From Pseudomonadota bacterium (GTDB taxonomy: Bacteria > Pseudomonadota > Gammaproteobacteria > Burkholderiales > Burkholderiaceae): a stretch of DNA of 45,199 bases. Each line of letters begins with the position of its first letter. Position 1 is the stretch's first letter. Shown in pieces: positions 35,764-43,721 of the stretch. The notes below the pieces were generated by a model. That model did no database searches. It was given only the letters and a program-made list of their open reading frames with translations, and was not told the DNA's origin. A program made the position numbers and the translations under genes. The stretch is taken from positions 1 through 45,199 of the forward strand of contig JAJYBQ010000003.1 in NCBI GenBank assembly GCA_021778935.1, in the 5' to 3' direction.

Positions 35764-35806
35764 CTATCAAATAGTGCTTGCAGTAGATAGCACTATCCGC
35801 TATCAT
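35764..35806 (+). promoter_or_regulatory. hicAB promoter with overlapping operator repeats
   Basis: TTGCAG (35778-35783) and TATCAT (35801-35806) are 17 bp apart; the -10 has 5 of 6 consensus bases. CTATC/GATAG half-sites occur at 35764-35768, 35786-35790, 35793-35797 and 35800-35804, forming the inverted repeats GATAGC-N7-GCTATC and ATAGTGC-N12-GCACTAT. The HicB antitoxin is the expected repressor. The -10 lies only 8 bp before the hicA ATG, so the transcript may be leaderless. Confidence 0.6.
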
Positions 35807-35813
35807 TTATTGC

Positions 35814-36071
35814 ATGAACGCCAAGCACCGCAAAACCCTCGAAGCCGTTTTCGGCAAACCGACCGCGACGACCTTGGAATGGACTCGCATCGAAGCCCTC
35901 CTGGTCGCCGCGGGTTGCCAAGTCATCGAGGGGCGCGGGTCTCGCGTTCGGTTCGCGTTCGGCGATGTCATCGTGACGTTCCATCGCCCGCACCCCACCA
36001 AGGAAGCGAAGCCGTACCAAGTTGAGGATGCGCGGGCGTTCCTCGAAGCCATCGGAGTCAAGCCATCATGA
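35814..36071 (+). CDS. hicA: HicA-family toxin (mRNA interferase)
   Basis: 85 aa. MNAKHRKTLEAVF, WTRIEALLVAAGCQVIEGRGSRVRF and the conserved TFHRPHPTKEAKPYQV with a C-terminal ARAFLEAIG identify a HicA subfamily with double-stranded-RNA-binding-like fold. The usual GSH histidine is GSR here, as in this subfamily; the HRPHP motif is the most conserved part. HicA toxins cleave mRNAs independently of the ribosome. No Shine-Dalgarno sequence precedes the ATG, in keeping with leaderless translation. It overlaps hicB by 4 bp (ATGA). Confidence 0.88.
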   Translation: MNAKHRKTLEAVFGKPTATTLEWTRIEALLVAAGCQVIEGRGSRVRFAFGDVIVTFHRPHPTKEAKPYQVEDARAFLEAIGVKPS

Positions 36072-36400
36072 ATACCATGACCTTTAAGGGCTACACGGCC
36101 CGCATCGAATTCGACGACCGCGACAACATCCTTGTCGGCCGTCTGCTCGGCATCCGCGATCTGATCAGCTTCCACGCCGACAACATCCCCGAGTTGCGCG
36201 CGGCATTCGAGGAGGCGGTGGACGACTATCTCGAAACCTGCGCGAAGATCGGAAAATCGCCAGAGCGTCCGGCGTCCGGCAAGATCATGCTGCGCGTAGC
36301 GCCCGAGGTGCATGGAGCCGCCCTGCTTGCGGCGCAGGCTGCGGGCAAGAGCCTCAATCAGTGGGCAGCCGAAGCCCTGAGAAAAGCGGCGATGGCTTGA
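36068..36400 (+). CDS. hicB: HicB-family antitoxin
   Basis: 110 aa. The N-terminal partial RNase-H-like domain (FKGYTARIEFDDRDNILVGRLLGIRDLISF) is followed by a ribbon-helix-helix DNA-binding domain (KIMLRVAPEVHGAALLAAQAAGKSLNQWAAEAL). It neutralises HicA and probably represses the operon at the GATAG/CTATC sites upstream. It starts inside the end of hicA. The next 139 bp contain only repeats (36455-36531) before the convergent lpxO-like gene. Confidence 0.9.
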   Translation: MNTMTFKGYTARIEFDDRDNILVGRLLGIRDLISFHADNIPELRAAFEEAVDDYLETCAKIGKSPERPASGKIMLRVAPEVHGAALLAAQAAGKSLNQWAAEALRKAAMA

Positions 36401-36454
36401 TCGGTTTGCGCGGGCATGTGTTCATCGCCACCGTTCCCCCCTTCGCCTGCCGCC

Positions 36455-36470
36455 CACAAGTTTTTACGAT
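36455..36470 (+). repeat. additional copy of the cassette-end repeat
   Basis: CACAAGTTTTTACGAT repeats the first 15 bases of the right inverted repeat with one difference, 56 bp inside it and in the same orientation. It suggests a composite or duplicated right end. Confidence 0.5.
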
Positions 36471-36510
36471 TTTCGTGGCTGGCGTCCCGCCACCTCTGCA
36501 AGCCGCCATA

Positions 36511-36531
36511 CACAGGTTTTTACGAATAGCC
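36511..36531 (+). repeat. right inverted repeat of the hicAB cassette
   Basis: 19 of 21 bases match the reverse complement of 35705-35725. It ends 8 bp before the stop codon of the convergent lpxO-like gene. Confidence 0.65.
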
Positions 36532-36532
36532 A

Positions 36533-36539
36533 AAAACTG
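36533..36539. repeat. right copy of the 7-bp direct repeat
   Basis: AAAACTG, identical to 35698-35704, lies one base outside the right inverted repeat and directly next to the stop codon of the lpxO-like gene. Confidence 0.5.
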
Positions 36540-37457
36540 TCAGAAAAACATCCAGTACAACACCCCGGCGATGCAGCAGTACTTGCAGCCGTTGAACAGC
36601 GGCTTGTTCCACTGCTTGATCCGCTTCAACCGCTCCTTGACGATGCCCACGGGCTTGTAGAGGCGGTTGATCCAGCCGATTTCCTCGCTGCCGTCGTTCT
36701 GCGTCGCCGCGGCACGCAGGACATACCGCTCGAACAGCCGGTTCAGGGCGCGGACCGGCGCGAAATGCAGCGGGCGCTCGACGTCGCAGAACAGGATGAG
36801 GCGGGTCTTGTCCGTGTAGTTCTCGGCGAAGTGCAGGTAGGTCTCGTCGAACATCACGTCGGTGCCGTCGCGCCAGGAATGCGCAACGCCGTCGACGACG
36901 ATGCGGCAGCGGTCGTCGTTGGGCGTCATCAGGCCGAGGTGGTAGCGCACCGAGGCGGCGCTGGGGTCGCGGTGTTCGTTGAGCCGCGCGCCGGGGGGCA
37001 GCAGCGCGAACATCGCCGCGTTCACCGACGGGATCGACTGCAGCAGCGCCACAGTCCTGGGGCACAGGCGCTGCGCGGTGGGCGGCGGGTTGTCGTACCA
37101 CTTCAGATAGAAGCGCTTCCAGCCGCGCTGGAAAAACGAGTTGAAGCCGATGTCGACGTGGTCGCTGGCGGCGCGCAGCCCTCCCTCGTTGAGCAGGGCG
37201 ACCGCCTCGTCGCGGATCGTCTCCCAGTTGTCGCGCAGCGTCGCCATTTCCGGGAAATCGCGCATGTCGAGGTACGGCTTGCCGGGCACGGCCGAAAACG
37301 CGTACAAGAACACGTTGTACGGTGCCATCAGCGTCGAATGGTTGCCGATCTGCCGCAACAGGGGCAGGCGTGCCTTCCCCCGGAAATGCATGTAGAGCGA
37401 CGACAAGACGAACACGTAGAGAATCAGAAATTTCGGCGCCAGAAAATCGACGGCCAT
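36540..37457 (-). CDS. lpxO: aspartyl/asparaginyl beta-hydroxylase family, LpxO-like
   Basis: 305 aa with a strong AGGAGGGGAGGAG ribosome binding region. An N-terminal membrane segment (about residues 9-23) precedes a 2-oxoglutarate/Fe(II) oxygenase domain. RLNEHRDPS gives the HxD pair, FDETYLHFAENYTDKTRLILF the second histidine and the 2-oxoglutarate-binding arginine. Length and layout match LpxO, which adds a 2-hydroxyl group to the secondary acyl chain of lipid A at the inner membrane; peptide hydroxylation is the alternative for the wider family. The hicAB cassette ends directly downstream. A promoter candidate lies near 37524-37552. Confidence 0.83.
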   Translation of the reverse strand: MAVDFLAPKFLILYVFVLSSLYMHFRGKARLPLLRQIGNHSTLMAPYNVFLYAFSAVPGKPYLDMRDFPEMATLRDNWETIRDEAVALLNEGGLRAASDHVDIGFNSFFQRGWKRFYLKWYDNPPPTAQRLCPRTVALLQSIPSVNAAMFALLPPGARLNEHRDPSAASVRYHLGLMTPNDDRCRIVVDGVAHSWRDGTDVMFDETYLHFAENYTDKTRLILFCDVERPLHFAPVRALNRLFERYVLRAAATQNDGSEEIGWINRLYKPVGIVKERLKRIKQWNKPLFNGCKYCCIAGVLYWMFF

Positions 37458-37523
37458 GAACGCTCCTCCCCTCCTGCGGGTCGACCGATTGTACGGTGCG
37501 GGGCGGCGCAGGGGGAGCGATTT

Positions 37524-37552
37524 GCGATAATCCCGTACGGAAACTATGCCAA
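37524..37552 (-). promoter_or_regulatory. weak promoter candidate for the lpxO-like gene
   Basis: On the minus strand TTGGCA (37552-37547) and TATCGC (37529-37524) are 17 bp apart; the -35 is good (5 of 6), the -10 poor. A plus-strand TTGCGA-17-TATGCC pair towards trmB overlaps the same bases and is equally tentative. Confidence 0.3.
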
Positions 37553-37609
37553 AACCTCACCCCTTCGCGTGATTCGACGAAGGATTGGGAAGGATTGATT
37601 CTCTTTCTT

Positions 37610-38335
37610 ATGCAAACCCCATCCGACCCGGAATCCCCCGTCGCCGATCGCCATATCCGCTCGTTCGTCATGCGCCGCGGCCACATCACGGCGGCGCAGC
37701 GCCGCGGCGTCGAGGAACTGCTGCCGGCGATCGCCGTGCCGCAGCGACCCGGAGCCGCCCCCGAGCCGCTCGATTTCGCGGCCCTGTTCGGCCGGCAGGC
37801 GCCGGTCGTGCTCGAGATCGGCTTCGGCATGGGAGAGACCACCGCCGCCATCGCCCAGGCCCACCCGGAGCGCGACTTTCTCGGCGTCGAGGTGTTCATG
37901 GCCGGCATCGGTGCGCTGGCGCAGCGGGTGCATCAACGGGGGCTCACCAACCTGCGGATCATCCAGCACGACGCCGTCGAGGTCGTGCGCGCGATGATCG
38001 CGCCGGCGACGCTGTCGGCCGTCCACATCTTCTTTCCCGACCCCTGGCCCAAGGCGCGCCACCACAAACGGCGGCTGGTCTCCCAGCCCTTCCTCGGCGA
38101 ACTCGCCGAGCGCCTGCGGCCCGGCGGCACCCTGCACTGCGCCACCGACTGGGAGCACTACGCCGAACAGATGCTCGCGGTGCTGTCGGAAGAACCCCGG
38201 CTGCGCAACCTGCATGCGGGCTACGCGCCGGCGCCGCGCAGTCCGTGGTGCGAGCGGCCGACGACCAAGTTCCACGCGCGCGGCAATCGCCTGGGGCACG
38301 GCGTATGGGATCTGGTGTTCGAACGCAGGGAGTAG
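37610..38335 (+). CDS. trmB: tRNA (guanine-N7-)-methyltransferase TrmB
   Basis: 241 aa from the ATG at 37610; the purine-rich GGAAGGA is further upstream than usual. [17 protein letters not shown] is the TrmB N-terminus. [13 protein letters not shown] is the S-adenosylmethionine-binding motif, [19 protein letters not shown] the substrate-binding signature, and [15 protein letters not shown] the conserved C-terminal block. The enzyme forms m7G46 in tRNA. It is a housekeeping gene and marks the return from accessory to core sequence. The 174 bp after it contain a palindromic repeat and a run of seven G but no gene. Confidence 0.95.
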   Translation: MQTPSDPESPVADRHIRSFVMRRGHITAAQRRGVEELLPAIAVPQRPGAAPEPLDFAALFGRQAPVVLEIGFGMGETTAAIAQAHPERDFLGVEVFMAGIGALAQRVHQRGLTNLRIIQHDAVEVVRAMIAPATLSAVHIFFPDPWPKARHHKRRLVSQPFLGELAERLRPGGTLHCATDWEHYAEQMLAVLSEEPRLRNLHAGYAPAPRSPWCERPTTKFHARGNRLGHGVWDLVFERRE

Positions 38336-38461
38336 AATCGCCCTCGAACAATCATTACAACAAGGCGCTGTGAAAACTCCTTCACTCTTTGCATCCGGGA
38401 TCGGTCAGACGATTGCGGACGCGGGGGGGACGGCGCGGGCGGCGGGATCTTCTTTGCACCC

Positions 38462-38499
38462 TCACCCCCGCCCTCTCCCGCGTGCGGGAGAGGGGGTGA
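38462..38499. repeat. REP-like palindromic repeat, copy 1
   Basis: TCACCCCCGCCCTCTCCCGC pairs with GCGGGAGAGGGGGTGA across a 2-base loop, with a 4-base bulge. Copy 2 at 40547-40586 has identical arms and a 4-base loop. The two copies frame hyfB exactly. The right arm also lies close to the hyfB start and could act as a transcript hairpin. Confidence 0.7.
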
Positions 38500-38509
38500 C
38501 ACGAAAACC

Positions 38510-40525
38510 ATGATCCATATCGACTGGATCATGCTCTGCGCCGCCGCATGGCTGGTGCTGGGCCTCTCGGCGCTCTTCACGCTCCACAACACCCGCTTCG
38601 TCGCGCGCGCGCTCTTTCCGATCGGCGCCATGGTCGGCCTGGCGATGGCCGGGGTGGCCCTCGATGCGGTGTTCTCGACCCCCGAAGTCGCGCAACTCGT
38701 GGTCGGGCTGCCGGGGCTGCCCTTCCATCTGCGCCTGGATCCGCTGGCGGCCTTCTTCCTGGTGGTGATCGGCGCCGGCGCCTTCGGGGTGTCGATGTTC
38801 TCGGCCGGGTATTTCCGCAGCGGCGAGGGCACGGCGCCCGGCCTGCTGTGCCTGGAATATCACGTCTTCCTGGCGGCGATGAGCCTGGTCGTGCTCGCCG
38901 ACGACGCCTACTGCTTCATGGTGATGTGGGAGACGATGGCGCTGTCGTCGTTCTTTCTCGTCACCGCCAACGACCGCGTCGCCTCAGTGCGGCAGGCGGC
39001 GCACCTCTATCTGCTCGTCGCCCACGTCGGTGCGATCGCGCTGCTGCTCTGCTTCGGCGTGCTGCAGGCCGGAACGGGCGACGGCGGGATCGGCAGCTAC
39101 ACCTTCGCCAACCTGCGGGCGCAGCACCTGAGCCCCTTCTGGGCCACCACCGCATTCGCGCTGGCGGTGTTCGGCTTCGGCGCCAAGGCCGGCCTGGTGC
39201 CGGTGCACGTCTGGCTGCCCGAAGCCCACCCGGCCGCGCCCTCGCCGGTTTCGGCGCTGATGAGCGCGGTGATGCTCAAGACCGCCGTCTACGGCCTGCT
39301 GCGCGTGGTGTTCGACCTGCTCCACGGCGGCCTGTGGTGGTGGGGCGTGGTGCTGCTCGGCCTCGGGCTGGCGAGCGCGCTGCTCGGCGTGGTCTTCAGC
39401 GCCGTGCAGACCGAAATGAAGCGCCTGCTCGCCTACTCGTCGATCGAGAACATCGGCATCATCCTCACCGGCCTGGGCCTGTCGCTCGTCTTCCGCGCCT
39501 ACGGCATGGACCTGCTCTCCGCGCTGGCGCTGGCCGCGGCGCTCTTCCACGTGCTGGCGCACTCGTTCTTCAAGAACCTCCTTTTCCTGGGCACGGGCGC
39601 GGTGCTGCACGCCACCGGCGAGCGCAACCTCGGCAAGCTGGGCGGACTCATCCACGCCATGCCCTGGGTCGCCTGGCTGGTGCTGATCGGCGCGATGGCC
39701 GGCTCGGGCCTGCCGCCGCTGGCGGGATTCGTGTCGGAGTGGCTGCTGCTGCAGGGCTTTCTCGTCACGACCAACCTGCCGAGTTCCTTCCTGGGCATGA
39801 TGATTCCGCTGATCGCCGCGGCCATCGCGCTGGTCGGCGCGCTGGCCGGCTACGTGATGGTGAAGTTTTTCGGCGTGATCTTCCTCGGCCAGCCGCGCGA
39901 GGAAAAGTTGCGGCATGCGCACGATGCGACCCTCCTCGAGCGCATCGGGCTGGCGTGGTTCGCGGCGGGGTCGGTACTGCTCGGCCTGTTCCCGGTGCCG
40001 GTGATCGACGTCATCGACCGGGTGACGCAACGGCTGGTGGGCGGCGACCTGGCGGAGAATGTCCACGCCAACGGCTGGTTCCTGCTCGCGCCGCTCGGCA
40101 CCGCGCGGGCGAGCTACGGTCCGCTGGCGTTCCTGGTCGGCATCGGGACGGGCGTACTCCTGGGGCTGCTCATCGCCCGGCGCCTGGTGCGCGGCGGCCT
40201 GCGCCGCGCCGAGCCCTGGGCCTGCGGCTACGCCGGAGTCACCGCCCGCATGCAGGACACCGCGGAAGGGTTCGGCCAGCCGATCCGGCAGGTCTTCGAT
40301 CCGTTCTTCCGGACCACGCGCGAACTGCCCTCGTCGTTCGACGCCCGGCCGCGCTACTTCGTCTCGATCGAGGATCCGCTCTGGCATCGGCTCTATGTGC
40401 CGATCGGGCACGCCGTCGAGCGCATGGCGCGCTTCGTCGGGCAGTTGCAGCGGGGGCGGATCTCCATCTATTTGATGTACAGCTTCCTGACGCTGATGCT
40501 GTTGTTGTTCGTCATTCGGCTATGA
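38510..40525 (+). CDS. hyfB: Hyf-like membrane subunit B (NuoL/NuoM family)
   Basis: 671 aa with 14 or more hydrophobic segments. The proton-translocating core is conserved: MVMWETMALSSFFLV with the membrane glutamate, FGFGAKAGLVPVHVWLPEAHPAAPSPVSALMS with the key lysine, and TEMKRLLAYSSIENIG. The long C-terminal extension resembles HyfB/HycC of group 4 hydrogenases. It would be the proton- or sodium-pumping subunit of a complex-I-related assembly in the inner membrane. A palindromic repeat precedes it, and another separates it from hyfC. Confidence 0.9.
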   Translation: MIHIDWIMLCAAAWLVLGLSALFTLHNTRFVARALFPIGAMVGLAMAGVALDAVFSTPEVAQLVVGLPGLPFHLRLDPLAAFFLVVIGAGAFGVSMFSAGYFRSGEGTAPGLLCLEYHVFLAAMSLVVLADDAYCFMVMWETMALSSFFLVTANDRVASVRQAAHLYLLVAHVGAIALLLCFGVLQAGTGDGGIGSYTFANLRAQHLSPFWATTAFALAVFGFGAKAGLVPVHVWLPEAHPAAPSPVSALMSAVMLKTAVYGLLRVVFDLLHGGLWWWGVVLLGLGLASALLGVVFSAVQTEMKRLLAYSSIENIGIILTGLGLSLVFRAYGMDLLSALALAAALFHVLAHSFFKNLLFLGTGAVLHATGERNLGKLGGLIHAMPWVAWLVLIGAMAGSGLPPLAGFVSEWLLLQGFLVTTNLPSSFLGMMIPLIAAAIALVGALAGYVMVKFFGVIFLGQPREEKLRHAHDATLLERIGLAWFAAGSVLLGLFPVPVIDVIDRVTQRLVGGDLAENVHANGWFLLAPLGTARASYGPLAFLVGIGTGVLLGLLIARRLVRGGLRRAEPWACGYAGVTARMQDTAEGFGQPIRQVFDPFFRTTRELPSSFDARPRYFVSIEDPLWHRLYVPIGHAVERMARFVGQLQRGRISIYLMYSFLTLMLLLFVIRL

Positions 40526-40546
40526 GCTTCATGGCTGCCGCCGCCC

Positions 40547-40586
40547 TCACCCCCGCCCTCTCCCGCCGTCGCGGGAGAGGGGGTGA
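40547..40586. repeat. REP-like palindromic repeat, copy 2
   Basis: Same arms as the copy at 38462-38499, with loop CGTC. It lies in the 97-bp gap between hyfB and hyfC, which are otherwise parts of one operon. Confidence 0.7.
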
Positions 40587-40622
40587 TTCGGTCTGTCGCT
40601 GGCGACGGGACATGGTCCGGCT

Positions 40623-41567
40623 ATGAACGTCACCGGGATCCTTGCCCAGGTATTGGAGATCGTGCTGGCGCTGCTCGCCGCGCCGCTGCTCTCCGGCTGG
40701 GTCGATCAATGGCGGGCGCGGTTGCAGAACCGCGCGGTGCCGCCGCTCGTCCAGCCCTACCGCGTGCTGAACAAGCTCTTCCACAAGGAATCGGTGGTCG
40801 CGCACAACGCCTCCTCGCTCTTCCGCTTCACGCCCTACGGCGTGTTCGGCGCGATGATGCTGGCCTGCGGCATCATTCCGACCCTCTCGACCGACCTGCC
40901 GCTCGCGCCGGCCGCCGATGCGATCGCCCTCGTCGGGCTGTTCGCGACCGCGCGGGTGTTCGTCGCCCTCGCGGCGATGGACGTCGGCACCGCGTTCGGC
41001 ACGATGGCGGCGCGGCGCGAAATGCTGGTGGGCTTCCTGGCCGAGCCGGCACTGCTGATGACGCTGTTCTCGGCGTCGCTGATCACGCACTCGACCTCGC
41101 TCGCCAACATCGTCGAGACCATGACCCGCCGCCCGTTCACGCTCGAACCCAGCCTGGCGTTCGCGGGCGTCGCCTTCACGATGGTGTCGCTCGCCGAAAA
41201 CGCCCGCGTGCCGGTCGACAACCCGGCCACCCACCTCGAACTGACGATGATCCACGAAGCGCTGATCCTCGAATACTCCGGCCGGCACCTGGCGATGATG
41301 GAATGGGCCTCCTCGCTCAAGCTCTTCGCCTATTCCTGCATCGGGCTGGCGATCTTCTTCCCCTGGGGCGTGGCCCAGATCGACTCGCCGGGCGCCATGC
41401 TCACCGCCGCCCCCATCCTCGCGTTCAAGCTCGGGCTGGGCGGCATGACGCTGGCGGCGATCGAGACGGCGAGCGCCAAGATGCGGCTCTTCCGCGTGCC
41501 CGAATTTCTGGCCACCGCCTTCCTGCTGGCGGTGATCGGGCTGCTGGTGCATGAATTGCTGACCTGA
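40623..41567 (+). CDS. hyfC: Hyf-like membrane subunit C (NuoH family)
   Basis: 314 aa with about eight membrane segments. LVQPYRVLNKLFHKESVVAHNASSLFRF and the ENARVPVDNPATHLELTMIHEALILEYSG block are the conserved quinone-site/loop region of NuoH, HycD and HyfC proteins. This subunit connects the hydrophilic arm to the membrane arm. It ends 6 bp before hyfE. The start is an ATG at 40623 with a CCGGCT upstream and no strong ribosome binding site. Confidence 0.92.
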   Translation: MNVTGILAQVLEIVLALLAAPLLSGWVDQWRARLQNRAVPPLVQPYRVLNKLFHKESVVAHNASSLFRFTPYGVFGAMMLACGIIPTLSTDLPLAPAADAIALVGLFATARVFVALAAMDVGTAFGTMAARREMLVGFLAEPALLMTLFSASLITHSTSLANIVETMTRRPFTLEPSLAFAGVAFTMVSLAENARVPVDNPATHLELTMIHEALILEYSGRHLAMMEWASSLKLFAYSCIGLAIFFPWGVAQIDSPGAMLTAAPILAFKLGLGGMTLAAIETASAKMRLFRVPEFLATAFLLAVIGLLVHELLT

Positions 41568-41573
41568 CGCGAA

Positions 41574-42233
41574 ATGCGCACGCTCCTCACCCAAAGCATC
41601 GACCTCGACGCCGCGATCCTGCTCATCGTGTCGTTCGCGATGATCTCGCAGCGGCGCATCGTGAGCCTCGTGCACCTCTATACCGTGCAGGGCATCACGC
41701 TGGTGCTCGCCACCGGCACCGTCGCCTACGTCACCGACGAGCCGCACCTCTTCTATTCGGCGGCGATCACGCTGGCGCTCAAGGTGTTCCTCATTCCCAT
41801 CCTGCTGCACCGGGTGATCGACCGCCTCGACGTGCGCTGGGACGTCGAGCCGCTGATCAACATCCCGACGACCATGCTGATCGGCATCGTCCTCGTCGTG
41901 TTCGCCTTCGATCTCGCGGCGCCGATCTCGCAGCTCTCGTCGACCATCGCCCGCTCCACGCTGGGCATCGCGCTGGCCTGCGTGCTGCTGTCCTTCCTGA
42001 TGATGATCGTGCGCGCCAAGGCCCTGCCGCAGGTGATCGGCTTCCTGGCGATGGAAAACGGCCTGTTCTTCGCGGCGACGGCCGCCACCAACGGCATGCC
42101 GATGATCGTCGAACTGGGCATCGGCCTCGACGTGCTGGTGGGCGTGCTGATCCTCGGGGTGTTCATGTTCCAGATCCGGGAGCAGTTCGACAGCCTCGAC
42201 ATCCGGAACCTCGAGCGCCTCAAGGAGGAATAG
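41574..42233 (+). CDS. hyfE: Hyf-like membrane subunit E (NuoK-like)
   Basis: 219 aa, six to seven hydrophobic segments. SLVHLYTVQGITLVLATGTVAYV, ALPQVIGFLAMENGLFFAATA with the conserved membrane glutamate, and IGLDVLVGVLILGVFMFQI match HyfE. It belongs to the small antiporter-like/NuoK-type membrane module. No hyfD homologue lies between hyfC and hyfE, unlike in the E. coli hyf operon. Its stop shares one base with the GTG of hyfF. Confidence 0.9.
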   Translation: MRTLLTQSIDLDAAILLIVSFAMISQRRIVSLVHLYTVQGITLVLATGTVAYVTDEPHLFYSAAITLALKVFLIPILLHRVIDRLDVRWDVEPLINIPTTMLIGIVLVVFAFDLAAPISQLSSTIARSTLGIALACVLLSFLMMIVRAKALPQVIGFLAMENGLFFAATAATNGMPMIVELGIGLDVLVGVLILGVFMFQIREQFDSLDIRNLERLKEE

Positions 42234-43711
42234 TGCCGGCTGCCATCCACCCCGCCCTGATCGCCCTCTTCTGCACGCTGGCCGTGCCGATCGCCGGCGG
42301 CATCACGCTCGCCCTGGCGGGCCACCGCGACGACGGCCCCGAGATCAACATCGGCTTCAGCGCGGCGACGCTCGCCGCCGCGTTGTGGCTCACCGGCGAG
42401 GTTCTGCTGGGCGCGCCGGTGCTGGGGTTCGGCGAGCGGTTCTTCATCGACCCGCTCAACGCCTTTCTCGTCGCGCTCACCGCGCTCGTCGGCTTCACGA
42501 CGGCGGTCTTCTCGCGCCCCTACATGCGCCACGAGCGCGACGCCGGCAAGATGACGGCGCCGCGGATGCGCCTCTTCCACAGCATGTATCAACTCTTCTG
42601 CGCGATGATGCTGATGGCGCTGACCACCAACAACCTGGGCGTGCTCTGGGTGGCGATGGAGGCGGCGACCCTCACGACCGTGCTGCTGGTCTCGGTGTAC
42701 CGCACGCCCGCCAGCCTCGAAGCGGCGTGGAAATATTTCATCCTCTGCGGCGTCGGCATCGCCCAGGCGCTGTTCGGCACCATGCTGCTCTACCTCGCCG
42801 CCGACCGCGTCGTCGGCGGCGGCGAAAGCGCGCTGCTGTGGACCCATCTCGTGGCGGTCAAGAAATCGCTCGAACCCACCATCCTCGGCCTGGCCTTCGT
42901 GTTCCTGATGATCGGCTACGGCACCAAGGTGGGCCTGGTGCCGATCCACAACTGGCTGCCCGACGCCCATGCCGAAGGGCCGACGCCGATCTCGGCGGTG
43001 CTCTCGGGCCTGCTGCTCAACGTCGCGCTCTACGCCATCCTGCGCTGCAAGGTGCTTGCAGACGGCGCCATCCACAACGGCATGCCCGGCAAGATGATGG
43101 TCGGGTTCGGTCTGGTCTCGGTGGTGGTCGCGGCGTTCTTCCTGTGGCGCCAGCGCGACGTCAAGCGGATGTTCGCCTACTCGTCGATCGAGCACATGGG
43201 GCTGATCACCTTCGCCTTCGGCCTGGGCGGGCCGATCGCGAGCTTCGCCGGGCTGCTGCACATGACCGTGCATTCGCTCACCAAGTCGGCGATCTTCTTC
43301 ACCGTGGGCCACGCCACGCAGCGCGCCGGCTCGCAGGTCATGGAGGACATCCGCGGCCTGCTGCACGCCAGCCCGACGCTGGGCTGGGGGCTCATCCTCG
43401 GGGCGCTGGCGATACTCGGCATGCCGCCCTTCGGCGTGTTCGCGAGCGAGTTCCTGATCCTCACGAGCGCGATGCATCAGCAGCCCTGGACCACGCCGAT
43501 CCTGCTGGCGGCGCTGGCGATCGCCTTCGCCGGGGTGTTCGGACGCGTGCAGGCGATGGTGTTCGGCGAATCCAGTCTGGCGCCCGCCACCCATCGGCCG
43601 GCGCTGCTACCGGTGTTCGCGCATCTCGGCCTGGCGTTGATGCTGGGCATTTTCGTGCCGCCGTTCCTGGATCACTGGTACCGGCAGGCGGTCACGCTGC
43701 TGACACCATGA
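42233..43711 (+). CDS. hyfF: Hyf-like membrane subunit F (NuoL/M/N family)
   Basis: 492 aa, starting at a GTG that overlaps the hyfE stop (TAGTG), with GGAGG about 5 bases upstream. WVAMEAATLTTVLLV holds the membrane glutamate, GYGTKVGLVPIHNWLPDAHAEGPTPISAVLSG the lysine loop, and RDVKRMFAYSSIEHMG the conserved transporter helix. A second ion-translocating subunit beside HyfB implies two half-channels. The stop lies 10 bp before hyfG. Confidence 0.92.
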   Translation: MPAAIHPALIALFCTLAVPIAGGITLALAGHRDDGPEINIGFSAATLAAALWLTGEVLLGAPVLGFGERFFIDPLNAFLVALTALVGFTTAVFSRPYMRHERDAGKMTAPRMRLFHSMYQLFCAMMLMALTTNNLGVLWVAMEAATLTTVLLVSVYRTPASLEAAWKYFILCGVGIAQALFGTMLLYLAADRVVGGGESALLWTHLVAVKKSLEPTILGLAFVFLMIGYGTKVGLVPIHNWLPDAHAEGPTPISAVLSGLLLNVALYAILRCKVLADGAIHNGMPGKMMVGFGLVSVVVAAFFLWRQRDVKRMFAYSSIEHMGLITFAFGLGGPIASFAGLLHMTVHSLTKSAIFFTVGHATQRAGSQVMEDIRGLLHASPTLGWGLILGALAILGMPPFGVFASEFLILTSAMHQQPWTTPILLAALAIAFAGVFGRVQAMVFGESSLAPATHRPALLPVFAHLGLALMLGIFVPPFLDHWYRQAVTLLTP

Positions 43712-43721
43712 TGCGCACCGC

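Noticed and set aside
36401..36539. Integron attC site downstream of hicAB
   Set aside because: Toxin-antitoxin cassettes occur in integrons, but the core GTTRRRY and its complementary site are not present; simple inverted repeats with direct-repeat flanks fit better.
38548..40626. 692-codon open frame in another frame of hyfB
   Set aside because: Arg/Ala/Gly-rich translation; the overlapping frame is a clear NuoL-family protein with all conserved motifs.
41753..43594. 613-codon open frame on the minus strand opposite hyfE/hyfF
   Set aside because: Its translation is dominated by His, Arg, Gln, Gly and Asp with no domain signal, as expected opposite a GC-rich membrane-protein gene.
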